From Oxyruncus cristatus (lineage: Eukaryota; Chordata; Aves; Passeriformes; Cotingidae), in the NCBI GenBank assembly GCA_013399855.1, contig VXAY01003156.1, positions 1,195-65,194 of the forward strand: a stretch of 64,000 nucleotides of DNA, read 5' to 3'. The notes under the pieces were generated by a model, which made no database searches, was not told where the DNA came from, and saw only the letters and a program-made list of their open reading frames with translations. Within the stretch, counting starts at the first letter, position 1, and each line of letters starts with the position of its first letter. The translations under genes and the position numbers were made by a program. Below, piece by piece: positions 1 to 22,200 of this stretch.

Positions 1-10567
<10,567 letters not shown>

Positions 10568-10681
10568 CTGCATGCTTCCTGCTCCCGGGCTGGGGAGGTC
10601 CTCATCAGGCTTTATCTTGGAGCGCTTGTTGTGCATGGGATCTCCTGTGCTGCTCACTGCAGATTCGCTTGTGGGTTTATT
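10568..10681 (-). CDS. GLI3: GLI3 internal coding exon (probably exon 9)
   Basis: This 114-base exon has exactly 38 codons in phase 0: it opens [20 protein letters not shown], continues [13 protein letters not shown] and ends AGSMQ. The acceptor reads CCTTTAGCAG and the donor is CAG/GTATGG. It codes for the basic and acidic linker just before the DNA-binding zinc fingers. The length equals the human exon as I remember it. The last residues, AGSMQ, differ from the human ARGQQ, but the exon border is the same, so this is substitution and not a moved splice site. The intron to the next exon is only 1301 bases, the shortest in the window. Confidence 0.96.
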
Positions 10682-12984
10682 CTGCTAAAGGCAGGTGGGG
10701 ATTTTTTTTCCCCAAAAGAAGACAAAATTAGACTGTGATAGATATGTAGCTCTGTGAGATACTGGATACAAATTTCACTGAATTATTGATATGGGTCAGA
10801 ACCAACTCACTGTCAGTGGCAGGGAGGGTGGGAAAGGCTGGGCCTAGACCTGCAGGAACATGGCAAGGTCTGCACATAAGGCCTGTGCTGAGGGCACAAG
10901 GCAGAGCTGGAGGGTCCTGCAGCTGACCTGGTTCAGCCCATGCAGAGCCCATGGCATCACTGAAGGCCCTGCAGCTGGGCTGTCAGTCAAGGCAGACCTG
11001 CCTGGTAGCCCACCTACACCACGCCCCTGGAGCCTGTGACTGCTGCAGCACAACTCGCTCTGGCCTGGAGAGCACTGACTGGGTATCCTGCCTGGGAGGG
11101 AAAACTGAACTCTATAAATACACGAGACTCCACGTGAGCTCTCTCTCTCTTTTCTCCTGCTGCTTGCACCATGTGAACCATTAGATTTTGTCGGTAACCT
11201 TTTTTCCTGTCTAATGTCTACTTCTTTCTTCTTTCTTTACCCTTTTAATCTGTTTTCTTCTTTTACTCTTTTCCTTCCCTTCTGGGTAACTGAAAACCAA
11301 TGAATTGTGTTTTACTAAAGCTGGTATATTGATTGTTTGTAGTGGGTGTTTTCTGTGGAATGGGGCTTTGTGCTGGGTGTTTTAGTGAAATCTTTTTTCT
11401 TCGTTGTATTTTACTCCTGCAAAACCTTTTGCCAAAATATCTTATTTTTCTCACTAAATTAAAAGAGTTTCTCTTAAAGAAGAGTGTGTGACTCTTTTTG
11501 CGGATGCAAATTCAAAGTTATAACAAACCAATAGGCTTTTAAAAAGTCTTAAATAAAATGTAACCGCTCTGGGCAGCTTATGGCTTAAAATCTGGAGTGT
11601 AACAAGCTCCAAACAAACACATGCAGCATCTGCTCAGCAACTTTATTTGGAGAAGCTACACTGTTAGTTACATAGAATATGCAATTACAATTTTACTTCA
11701 ATTACATGGCATTAACTTGGGGGAAGAGCTGCATTGCTCAACCTTCTAGCACAGCAGGGAGGGAACAGAAAGGGGGTCATTTGATGTAATTCCTTGCTGC
11801 AAACTAATGCTAGTTTGGTCAGGCCAGCGAGAGGTGGGAAGAACTTGATTTTCCACATAATGACAACATTGGAAAAGCAACTTTGAAAAGCAGAATCACT
11901 GCGTACTCAAATAACCACAAGAGAAACTTTCATTTTTTTCACACTTGGAGGAAGAGTTTTGCACTTAACATCTGCATACAAGATCTCAGCTCATCTACTA
12001 TGTTTCCCATTATAATGTGGATAGAAAGAAAAACTGAACACTAATGTGAGACGCAGTCAAAAAATCCTAGATGAAGTCCTGGATTCTCCCAAGTCAATAA
12101 CAAAACAGCTGACATAAACAGGCTAGAATCTTGTTTTTTTCTTGCTGTGCTAAACTGAACGCTATTATCTACACTTGCAAATGGAATCTCATAGGAATCC
12201 AGAGATCTTTTAGAGAGATCGAAACTTGCATGGACCCCACAAAAAAATCAATATGCTTCCTACAGCAGCATGTTCTGCTTCTACATTTGTAAAAGCTAGC
12301 CATGAGATAAACAGCTCCCAGACTGATAAATAACCAATCCCAGGTCATCTGGAAACAAACACCACCAGTTAATAACAGGCAAACCACAAACTGTGATAAA
12401 CACCACATTTTGGGCCTGATTCACTGCTGCTCATCCCCAGCTTTTGAGAATACACCTGATTTTATTGAAATGATTAATTTCAACACAGTAAATCCAATTT
12501 TGCACAAATCAGAAAAAAAACAAACCTTCAGTCCTCATCATCATCTTTGAGTTACTCTCTTGCTCACAGAGTTACTCACTTCAAGTTACTCACACCTGTA
12601 CCAGGAGGGCAGACTATATTTACAGTCAGCCTGATTTGAAGGTGAAGCTGTTAATCTTTAAAAGGTTAGTGTTTTGATGTGTTTTGCGCCTTTTTGTTAC
12701 TTCTCACCTTTGTTAAGTTCCTGTGTAAGATCCAAGAGAGATAGTTTGGAACAAGACGATGCTGCAGCACACTGAAATATTTATGAGGACTGAATAGCAC
12801 ACTACAATCAGGAACATGCATACAACCCTCTGATTTATAATAAAGTGACTGCAAACACTATAGCTGCAAGAAAACTGTTATTGAAAGGTCTCAGTGACAG
12901 TGGTAATTAATTGCCATTGAGACAATGCTGTTTATTTAATTTTTAAATTAATGGGGTGTAAAAGTTTCTTTTGTTGCCTCTCAC
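10682..12984 (-). other. GLI3: GLI3 intron between exons 8 and 9 (2303 bp) containing an LTR-like element
   Basis: The intron has a GTGAGA donor and a TTTAGCAG acceptor. The part nearest exon 9 (about 10800-11530) is unlike its surroundings and is annotated separately as a probable LTR. The remainder, 11530-12984, is AT-rich with no recognised feature. Confidence 0.95.
10800..11530 (+). mobile_element. Probable solo retroviral LTR, antisense to GLI3
   Basis: The block has the layout of an LTR on the plus strand. A GC-rich U3-like part (about 10800-11100) is followed by a TATA box, TATAAATA, at 11113-11120, then a long pyrimidine-rich transcribed part with CTCTCTCTCT and many TTTCTT runs. An ATTAAA polyadenylation signal follows at 11458-11463, with GTGTGTGAC after it, which would suit a GT-rich downstream element. 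The sequence resembles bird ERV LTRs in style, but I cannot name a family. No internal viral genes adjoin it, so it would be a solo LTR. I could not fix the ends by a TG...CA border or a target-site duplication. It could instead be another kind of dispersed repeat. Confidence 0.55.
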
Positions 12985-13201
12985 CTGTGTGGACTCAGAA
13001 GGTCCAGAGCTGACCTGGACAGGGTTCAGGACACTGGGGATGCCAGGGATAGGCCTCTGGGTAGGAAAGGTTGGAGCAGGATGGATGAGTGGAGGGCTGT
13101 GTCCAAAGGCTGAACCTAGGGTTTGCTGACGACTTATAATTTGCTGATGCATTTGCTGGAGGGATACTGGTGTAGGAGGGTATGTGAAACTCAGAGCAGG
13201 G
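12985..13201 (-). CDS. GLI3: GLI3 internal coding exon (probably exon 8), Pro-rich region before the zinc fingers
   Basis: This 217-base exon encodes one split base and 72 codons, starting [20 protein letters not shown] and ending SSGPSESTQ, with [18 protein letters not shown] between. It is a Pro/Ser-rich, probably disordered linker that is highly conserved in GLI3. The acceptor is AAATTCAG and the donor is CAG/GTGAGA. The exon is 217 bases where human exon 8 is, from memory, 214; the extra codon is explained by QQ before MHQQ where human has a single His. The frame ends in phase 0, matching the next exon, which starts at an intact Asn codon. In its 3' intron lies an LTR-like sequence (about 10800-11530), in antisense orientation to this gene. 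Confidence 0.97.
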
Positions 13202-16200
13202 CTGAATTTGGGAGAAAAAGAAGGGAATACGAAGGAAAAACATGAGGGTCATTACAGTAAGGAGCCATACAGATCAAACCTTTAAATATATTTGATATCT
13301 TTAAACTGCTTTAAGTCACCTCCCTCCCTCCCCCTCATAACTTTCTTTGTGCCCCAAAAGATGATAAATTCTGGTTTTAAATCCAGAGTTGCCCTGGATT
13401 TACTAGTGAGTACAAAAACGATACCATAACAACATTTTTTTCTAACATCTACCAGTAAACCACAGAAAGCAGACTGAAATAAAATTCAGAAAAACTGAAA
13501 TAAAAGGCAAGCAGTTCAATAACAACTATTTATTGCAATAACAAACTTTATATAAAGAAAAAGAATGAGTGCCTACACGCTTTTATAGTACTTTTATTGA
13601 TAATGCAGTTCCCCTATATCGCGTGTATGAAGCAGTTCCTTTAATCTTGGCTCATGCTACGCTCTTTCATATGTCTCTAGATCTTATTACAAGAGGAGAG
13701 AAAATCAATTGGTTAAATGTGTTCTGAACACCATGCTTGTCATATCACTCATTTGTTTGCAAAGATGGAAAGCTCAGTTCATCCAGAATGTCACCTAAAG
13801 AATTTCCATCAGTGCCGTTTGGTTATAGAAACTGATGGATTAACCTTTCCCCTCTGAAATTGGTGATCAATGACTTTAAATGTAGAAATATTCCAATGGG
13901 AAAGCACTTCTTCTTCTTCCAGTTAAACAACATTAAATGTCTATTAAAGCCCATTATGCATGTTAATACCTGTCATCACTTCATTACTTCACATTTCTGA
14001 GACCACAGTGACTTTGGAAGAAATTACACTGCCATCTAAGGACCTATTTTGTGGGTAGTGCCAAAGCATTGTTTCTGTCACATATGAGAAATAAATGGTG
14101 TGGGACTAAATCTTCACGCATAGGAATATGAGATCCTCTTATAAACATTTGCCAATAACTTTCATTCATAAAGAAAAAAGAAAACTACAATGAATATTCA
14201 TTGATTAAAAAAACGCCACACTGAATTACCACAGTTCAAAAGAGCAATGTTAATTTAAAACATTAAATCTTAACAGAGAGTGGTGCAAGCATTATAGCTT
14301 TCAAAAATCAAGTCTTTTTCTAGTGACAAAAGGGTGGATTTAATCCAAATTTACAGTGTGGATTCTTAATTGCTGTTGCTGTTAAGTGCATTAACTGAAA
14401 ATAGCATGATACAAAAAGCTAAAGTAATTTCAAACATTTTAAGTAATAATTCTACAGAAATTCTGTGTTCATTAATATGACTATACAGTTTGTCTGTTTG
14501 ACTACAATCCATAAAAAGACAGCTTCAATGTGATTAGATTACAATTACTCCAGGTTAGAACTCTGCATTACAATAGTTTACCCATTTAGGACGGAATATC
14601 ATTAAGAATACCCTGTGAGAATTTTACTCGTCTTTGAGGAACTCTTTTTTCATTTTGCATTGTATTCTTTCTAACAAAGGGAGGCAGAAATGTAGTGAAA
14701 ACAGTAATTGTTCACAGCCAGAGTTAGGGAGAAATCAGTAATAATACTCAGTTACTGCAGCTCTATAGTCCCTGCTAGCGTTCCTGTAAGCAACCATGAA
14801 TGATTACAGCACGACTTAGCTAAGGTAGCCACTATGGATGATTAATAGGACATTAATCAAAAGATGCATATCAGGCTCAGAATTTTTTCACAAGCTTTTT
14901 TCTAATAGCTGATTTCATGTTCACTGAGCTCTATGCCAGTTTGTTCAATTTATTCTTCAGTGTACAAGCCATTCATCAAAGAACATAATGATTTAACACC
15001 CCTTTTCCTTTTTAGTGAGCAAACATTACTAAGTGTAACTACTCTGGTCTGTTCATTAAAAAACACAATTACACTGCCATACCTGAGGCTTACTACACCC
15101 TGGTGTTTTTTGCTTCCATAGGTACACTCTGAGTCCACCTTGTACTTCAAACACTAGACGGCACCATCCTGAAGATGTTACCAAATTCACCAAGAGCAAC
15201 AAACATTACACAGAAACAGTTTGGATGAGGTATTTTATTTCTCTGTGACTGGTTAAAGTCTAGGACATTTTCACCCTTCAGCTGAATCAGTTTAAAAGCA
15301 AAAAACAAGTGGACTGGTTTCATTGGCAGTTCCAATCACATAGCAGCCCTGGAAATACAGGTTGGGGTTGCTTTTTTTCCTTTCTAGGCATTTGATCATG
15401 CACAGTGATAGCTAGTTTTGCAAGTCCATGTTCAAAACTTTGGAAATGTTTTTCAGACCCTACATGGTAAAAAGACAAATGTATGACTCAACCAGTGCAG
15501 TGCTTAAATGTTGAGTAAGTGTATTTGCTATTCCCACCCCTATATAAATTAAAATGGACTCCATCAAAAGGACAGATTTTACCTCATAGAGATGTCCTAT
15601 TATCTACATCTGTCTTCACACTGTATAAGCCTCCAGAAGGAGGATGCTAAACCAGGCATTGACAAACTTGTAGGGTACAGAAGAGGAGACAGACATGATC
15701 TTGGCTCATGGCTATTACTGGAAAACAGTGCACCAACAGCAGATACGTTAAGACACAGCTGGACAGGTGTGCTAGGGAAAGGAGGAATCCTTATTTCTTT
15801 AGTATCTTTCCTTTGCCCTCTGCTCATCAGCAAGGCTTGAGTCTAAGGTGCTAGGATTTTCCTACAGAGACTGGCAACATGCACTTCATCTCCTCTACCT
15901 CCAAACTTCAAACATCTCAAAATGAAAAGAAGAGGTGATTGTGAGGGAGCAGAGAAATAGCCAGCACAGCTAAGGGGAGTACTCGGAAATGGTGACAATG
16001 GTTCAGACATCAGGGTGATTTCTTAAATAGCTCAGATAGCTGTCTTCAAATAATAATTCTCTCCAGCTGTTTCTGGAGAGCTCCTCATAAGGCAAGTTGA
16101 CCTGGCTGGGTCTAATGTCACTCTCATGCAAGATGCTGTCGCAGGGCAGCCTGGATGATTTTTCTGATTTGAACAGATCAGAAAGTTCTGAAGAGAACAG

Positions 16201-19200
16201 AAGGTGGTAGGTATTTCTCTGCCTTTCAGAAACCATACAATAAAGGTAATGCTGAGGGTCAAAAAGAAACAAAATAAATCAAAGCCCCCAACATTGCTGG
16301 GATGACATGCACTTTTGGGAAGGGAAGGCCTGGATTGCTGCCCTCCTTCCCAAAGTTTTTCACTGCACTTTGTTCAGTAACTCTTGAATACAGGACTGAT
16401 AAAGAATCTCCATAGCCCAGAGTGTCCCCTCAGACACCATGTGATCCCTCTTCCTTGACCAGCAGCTGTATGTCCTCCTGCTGGTCACATCAAGTTCTAG
16501 CCAGGAGGCCAGCACTAGCAGTGGGGGTGAACAGTGGCACCAGCTGGCCTTGCCAGTTGTTCCAGCCATGTCTGCTTAGAAACATGCAACAAGATGGCAA
16601 GTGTCACTCAGTGACTGCCTAAATTACTGCCCCGAGGCAATAAAACAAGACCTGAAAGTAATATTTTTGAGAGTCCAGAACTACAAAAACGAACAACCAG
16701 GTTTTTCAAAAGCAATGAGTAGTTCCAGAGGCCTCAATTTGAGTCATGTTTCTTTTAACACACATTAAAGAGGCTGCATTTTAGACAAGGAGTGCTCAAG
16801 ACTTCCAAAATCCAGATGCCAGAAGAATGCAAGATGCCTGCCCCAATTGTTCACGTTTTCCAAAACACCAGTCACTTCCAAAAACTTTTGAATTCACAGA
16901 AATGTAAGCTAATTATGAATCTTTCCCTTCCATCTACCTATTAAGAAATGAAAATCTACACCACTGGATTTGTACTCTGATTTGTATTTCTGTTACAGAG
17001 GTTTTTTTTAAACAAAGTAGAAAAGGAAAAGAAGATGAAAGCCTGTAAGGCCACTAATAAACTACATACCAGTTATCCTTTTAGTTGCTGAGTTTTATGA
17101 GGGATAAGGCTTAGATAAAACATGAAACATTTCTGCTTAAGCATTCAATAACTCATATACACTGACAGAAAAACCCATCAGTGATATCATTTATTTTATC
17201 ATACTGTGGGCTTCTGTGTCTGTCTGTCAGTCTGTCCATCTTTCTCTCTTCCCCTCATCTGTGAAGTCTCAAACTCCCTTCACCAGAAATAAAGCAGGGC
17301 AGTGAACTACAATGCAATTACATGAGCACATCAAATTTTAGGAACAGACTTCAAGAAGAAGAAAAACAGACATTATAATCAAAACCAAATTTTGTGGCTA
17401 CTTTGTGGCTGTCCTACTAACAAGGTCACCAGTTTCTGGTCACAGCTATGGAATTTACCACAGAACATCTGTGAATTCAAGTCAGGAAAAATTCCTTCTT
17501 TCCTATACATGGCATAGATGTGCCTAAGGAGACAGGCTGATGCAAAATTACCAAAGAGACTCCAATTTTGTGAATACTGCAAGGACTGTTTCATTATATC
17601 ACAATAATTCTGTTTTCTTCATAAAAACTATGAAGGTACTCTCCTCATATCAGATCTGCAAGATCTGATGCATGTTAGTCTTGCTAAAGTATCTGAGTGC
17701 TTTCCCCTTTCTGGTTCTGCTTTGCATGCTTATAGCAAAAGACCTTTTCAAACATGTAAACTAGGAAGTTTTTAATGAAAGACAGAGGTGAACAACTTAA
17801 AAGAGAGTAAAAAAAAGCATTTGTGAACTTCTGGAATAGCTGCAGACATAGCCAGCAGGTTCATAGGGGACTAGACAAATCCAAAGACAACAGGTCCATA
17901 AAGAAATACTAAAAGGAACAAGTGAGAATGTATACTTTGAGGTTGCTACTCTAGCTATTATTCATTTTGAGAGAGCACAGCAAGAATAAAAGTTAGAAAA
18001 CTAGACACACTAACTAGAGTATCTAACACCTAGTTGGACCCAGTGTGATATTTCTGATATATTAACTTTTTTCGTAATTTTCAAATTTCAAAAGGATAGA
18101 TTTCTTTCTTTAGGATATCCTTATTTATTCACATAGAACCACATTGACAATAACAACATTGTATTTATTATATTAAAAGTTTCTTTCCTATCCTCTATCC
18201 TAAATCTTTCCTGTGTCAGTTCAAGACCCAGCACTTTGTTATTCTACCCAGCATTCATTATCCACCTTCCCCTTCCCAGGCTCTTCCTCTCTTTTCTCTT
18301 TTGCATATTTGAAATTATTACTATACCCTCTTCCTGTCCAGTTTGGAAAAAACAACTCATCCACGTAAATTTTCAGACCTCTGATCCTTTTCTTGGCTCT
18401 TCCTTGCAGTACCCCCAATTGTCCAACACCTTTTTGAAATAAAATGTGCAGAACTGCTCATAGTACAGGAACACGTGGCATAGTGAGACACACTGGCTCA
18501 ATCTAGACCACTGTGCAGGAGACAGATTCAGGCCCTTTGGTTTGAAGGGTCTTCGATGTCCAGGTGGTGCATTCACAGTTCAAACTCTTGCTTCCTGAGG
18601 GAGGATGCACTCTGGACTGCAAGGGGACATGCAGGCCCTTCCAGACTTGTGGAAAAGCCTTGGCACTCTGTAGCCTCCAGCATTCATTCTTACCATCAGG
18701 GACTTGCATTAGACAGACCAAATGATAATACAAATCCCTCCAAAAAGGACCCCAGTTCAAGAAAGGGAGATGCAATTTGTAGACAGCCTGGCTTCATGTT
18801 CAATAAAGCTGATCATCAGGTATAATGATAATATCTAGTTCATGCTCAGGTAGGTACAGATGTCACCACTTTGTCTCAGTCTTCCTTAAGAGTTGCACAG
18901 GGCCTGTGGCCAAGTGAAATTGAGAAACCAGGGTCCAGAAAACTACTAATGAATGGTGGAAGAATACGTGGATTCATTGAATTCAATGACATTTTTATCC
19001 TTTCCTTAGACCAGGACAGGATTTTACCTTTAACTTTTTTTTTTTTTATTTTCAAAGACCTTATTAATTTTTTATGAATGTTGTTCAGGGAAAAACAAGC
19101 ATTTTTTCTGTTTTACAAATGTATCAAGCTACAGTTCAGGAAAGCATCCCTAGTAATTCTTAAATACTTTTCAGGGGGGACTGACTTCAGCAAGTCCTTA

Positions 19201-22200
19201 AGTGCTGTCCTAAACTCTGGGTCCTACAGGCATAGTAATCTTAAATTAATTAAGTCATAATACAAGTCATAATTAAGTTAACAGTGATCAAATACTGCTT
19301 TTCACATGCTCAGATGCTTTTTATTTTTTAGTAAGGACTAATGTAACAGCTTCATTCATCCCAGGATAAACTGACAGGTAGGAGCCACTGTTCAAAACAC
19401 AGGACATATGTAAGGGTGGCTGGCAGTTGAGCCATGGTTGCTGAGGGGGTCTGCACAAGCTGACTTCATGCCCAGAAGTTTACATATATCTTTTGATGGA
19501 ACAATGTATATGTGCAAGATGCAGTCAGATATGGAAAGCTGTGGACAGTCAGCAGGACAGACTGAAAGTTGGACCCCAACAGGGATGTAGAAGAAAACAG
19601 GACAATGAGTTCTCCTTAGACAGCACCTAGAAAAAGCATCCAGTAACATCATGTAAGAAAACCATCTCCTGTTGTTTGAGTTGGCAGAAACAGGAATGGT
19701 GCACGTTTCTTGTAAACATACAGGAGTGAATAAAAAGAAGTTTCCAACTGCAATCTACTACTCCTGATGGGAACAACCTGCAAGAGTGAATTGCTCAGGA
19801 CACAGGAGTGACAATGCACTCAACAAACTTGCAGCTATGAAGAGATTTGTGAAACTGTTTCAAGTATCTTAGACCAAAAATGCAAACCAAATGGCATTAC
19901 AGGAAGGAACGCTTTAAAACGCACTTTTGCTTGGAGCATTTTATCCACAATATATGTAACATTTTTAGTAATACAAAAGTTGTGCTTTAAATTCTGCTCC
20001 TCTCCCTCTACTTTTTGACTGAAAACACTTTGAGTAGACAATGCAGACAAGTCATCAGTAGTTTTTATGGCTTGTTACTTAAGTACAGGGAAAAACAATA
20101 TCAACCTGTGACTGTGAAACCAGACATGTAGTGTGATCTTCAATGCAGGTATGAGACTTGAAATTCTTTGAAATAATTTCTCAAAAATAACTAGGTTTCA
20201 CAATTATCCCTCTGAATTTGTAATGTTGACACCTTGCATTAAAAATTACTAACTTATAGACAAGTCATCTAACTAAACTTGTAAAAAGGCATATCCTGCA
20301 TCTCATAAAGTATAGCATATGTTGTTTCCATCAGTTTTCATCAGATAATAGTCATCGCTTTACAATTGTATTTAATTCACATACATCATTGCCTCTTTCT
20401 TTTTTTTTAATTTTCTATGACCAGATTAAAATTAAGAGAGCCTATGGTTTGTACTTTCTCTTCAGCTTACCTTATTACATGAATACATTGCTGTATGCCA
20501 GACTAAAATGGAATAGTTTCACTGAGAGCAACAGGGCCTGATTAACCTTCTGTGCTCAGACAGCACTGTCAGCTTTGTCTTTCTTGCTGGGTTATTCCTG
20601 TGCAGGAATCCTTCGTATCCTAACTGGACTTTGTATTAATGGCACCTTGTATAATTCATCTGTGCTCCCTTCAAGAAAGCTCATGGCACTTCTGGCAAAC
20701 ATAATTTTGAATTAAATTCATGACTAAGTATTTTTGGCTTTCTAAAACTGGTATTATTTTACTACATGGAAAGTGCTAATTAATACTTGCTTTTAGGGTC
20801 TGAAAATGAAGTAATGAAATGTAAAATTCTAGCATACTTGTCTTAGGTTGAGAACTTACGTGGAATTATTATTGCTTTAGGACTAATGACTTTAAATTCT
20901 TTCAGTAACGCTGAACCAGTCTGGAGCAAGTTGCTTCAAATTGACTTTTAAATAAAAGATCTGTGACATACACATTTACAGGAATACATGCATAATCACA
21001 CTTGCATATATGTGAATCTGTACATGTAAATGTGCATGCAATATGTGCTTGTGTAGTCTGTATTCTTTATGCTGCTTAGCTTCTCAGATTTCACACTTTC
21101 CAAAGGCAAGAATGTTGCCATTCATGTGTATTTCTAGTCGAAAACATTCGCGACTTTCTAATGCAAGATGTAGGTGATCTCCAAGACAATCTCACTGAAC
21201 GTCACCCTCTATAATCTATATGAGTTTTCTACAGCTGCATAGTTACATTTCTACAGAGACTGATAAAGATGTAAATTTCTGTCCTACTGACGAATTTCAC
21301 TTTTATTCACTTTGTGGCACTTCTCTGTCATTCACCCTTCTTGAAAGCAGGTATAAAATGAAGCTATTATGGCCTGATAGTGCACTATATTTCATTCTTT
21401 AGATTAACCATACACAATACAAGACCATGGAGAATAAAGCCCTGTATTGCACATATGTGATGTGTCTAGTTATAGTAGGACCTGTTTCAGTGGGGTTACA
21501 CCTGGACTGAATTCAGTCTGAACTGCAACTTAGCCTTCATTTACAACATATTACATGCAATTAATTAGAGGGCTTTTAATGTAAGAAAAGCTTTCACTCA
21601 AAGTCAGCTTTGCATCTCACTGAGGCAGATCCCAATAATAAACCAAAACACCTAGGATGATGGCATAATTAACAAACTCTTTATCATGTACATCCTATCA
21701 TACAGAGCTCTTGCAAAATGTTGCTCTGGGTATATTGTGTTCTACATGTTCTACTCTAAAATATGTCCTTTTTAGGAATAATTTAATTAATGAGCATTTA
21801 ATTGTGTCCTTTTATGCAGAAATATACACGCTTAAAACTTACAGTCTAAAACAGAAATCAAAGGTAAGCATTAAGTAGCTGGGTTTTAGTAAAAGTTAGA
21901 TACATATTCTCAAATGGGGTCTTCTGTTTCATAGTGCAATTGTCAGCAATCTGGGCATGGAGTTGAGCAATGAAAAAATTAAATCTGCATATATGACAAA
22001 ATTATTTTGAGCAGCATGGTGGAGAGCTAAGTGGTTATCTTTAGAGCCCAGTATGCTAGATGAATGAGCAATACTGATAGCAAGATGCATATCGATACTG
22101 AAAGGGAGTCAAAGCTACTCATAACGCTGGTTCTAAATTAGCTGAGAAAAATGACAAGAAGCACTTGCTTGTCTCAATGCAGAATTCAATGAAGGAATGA

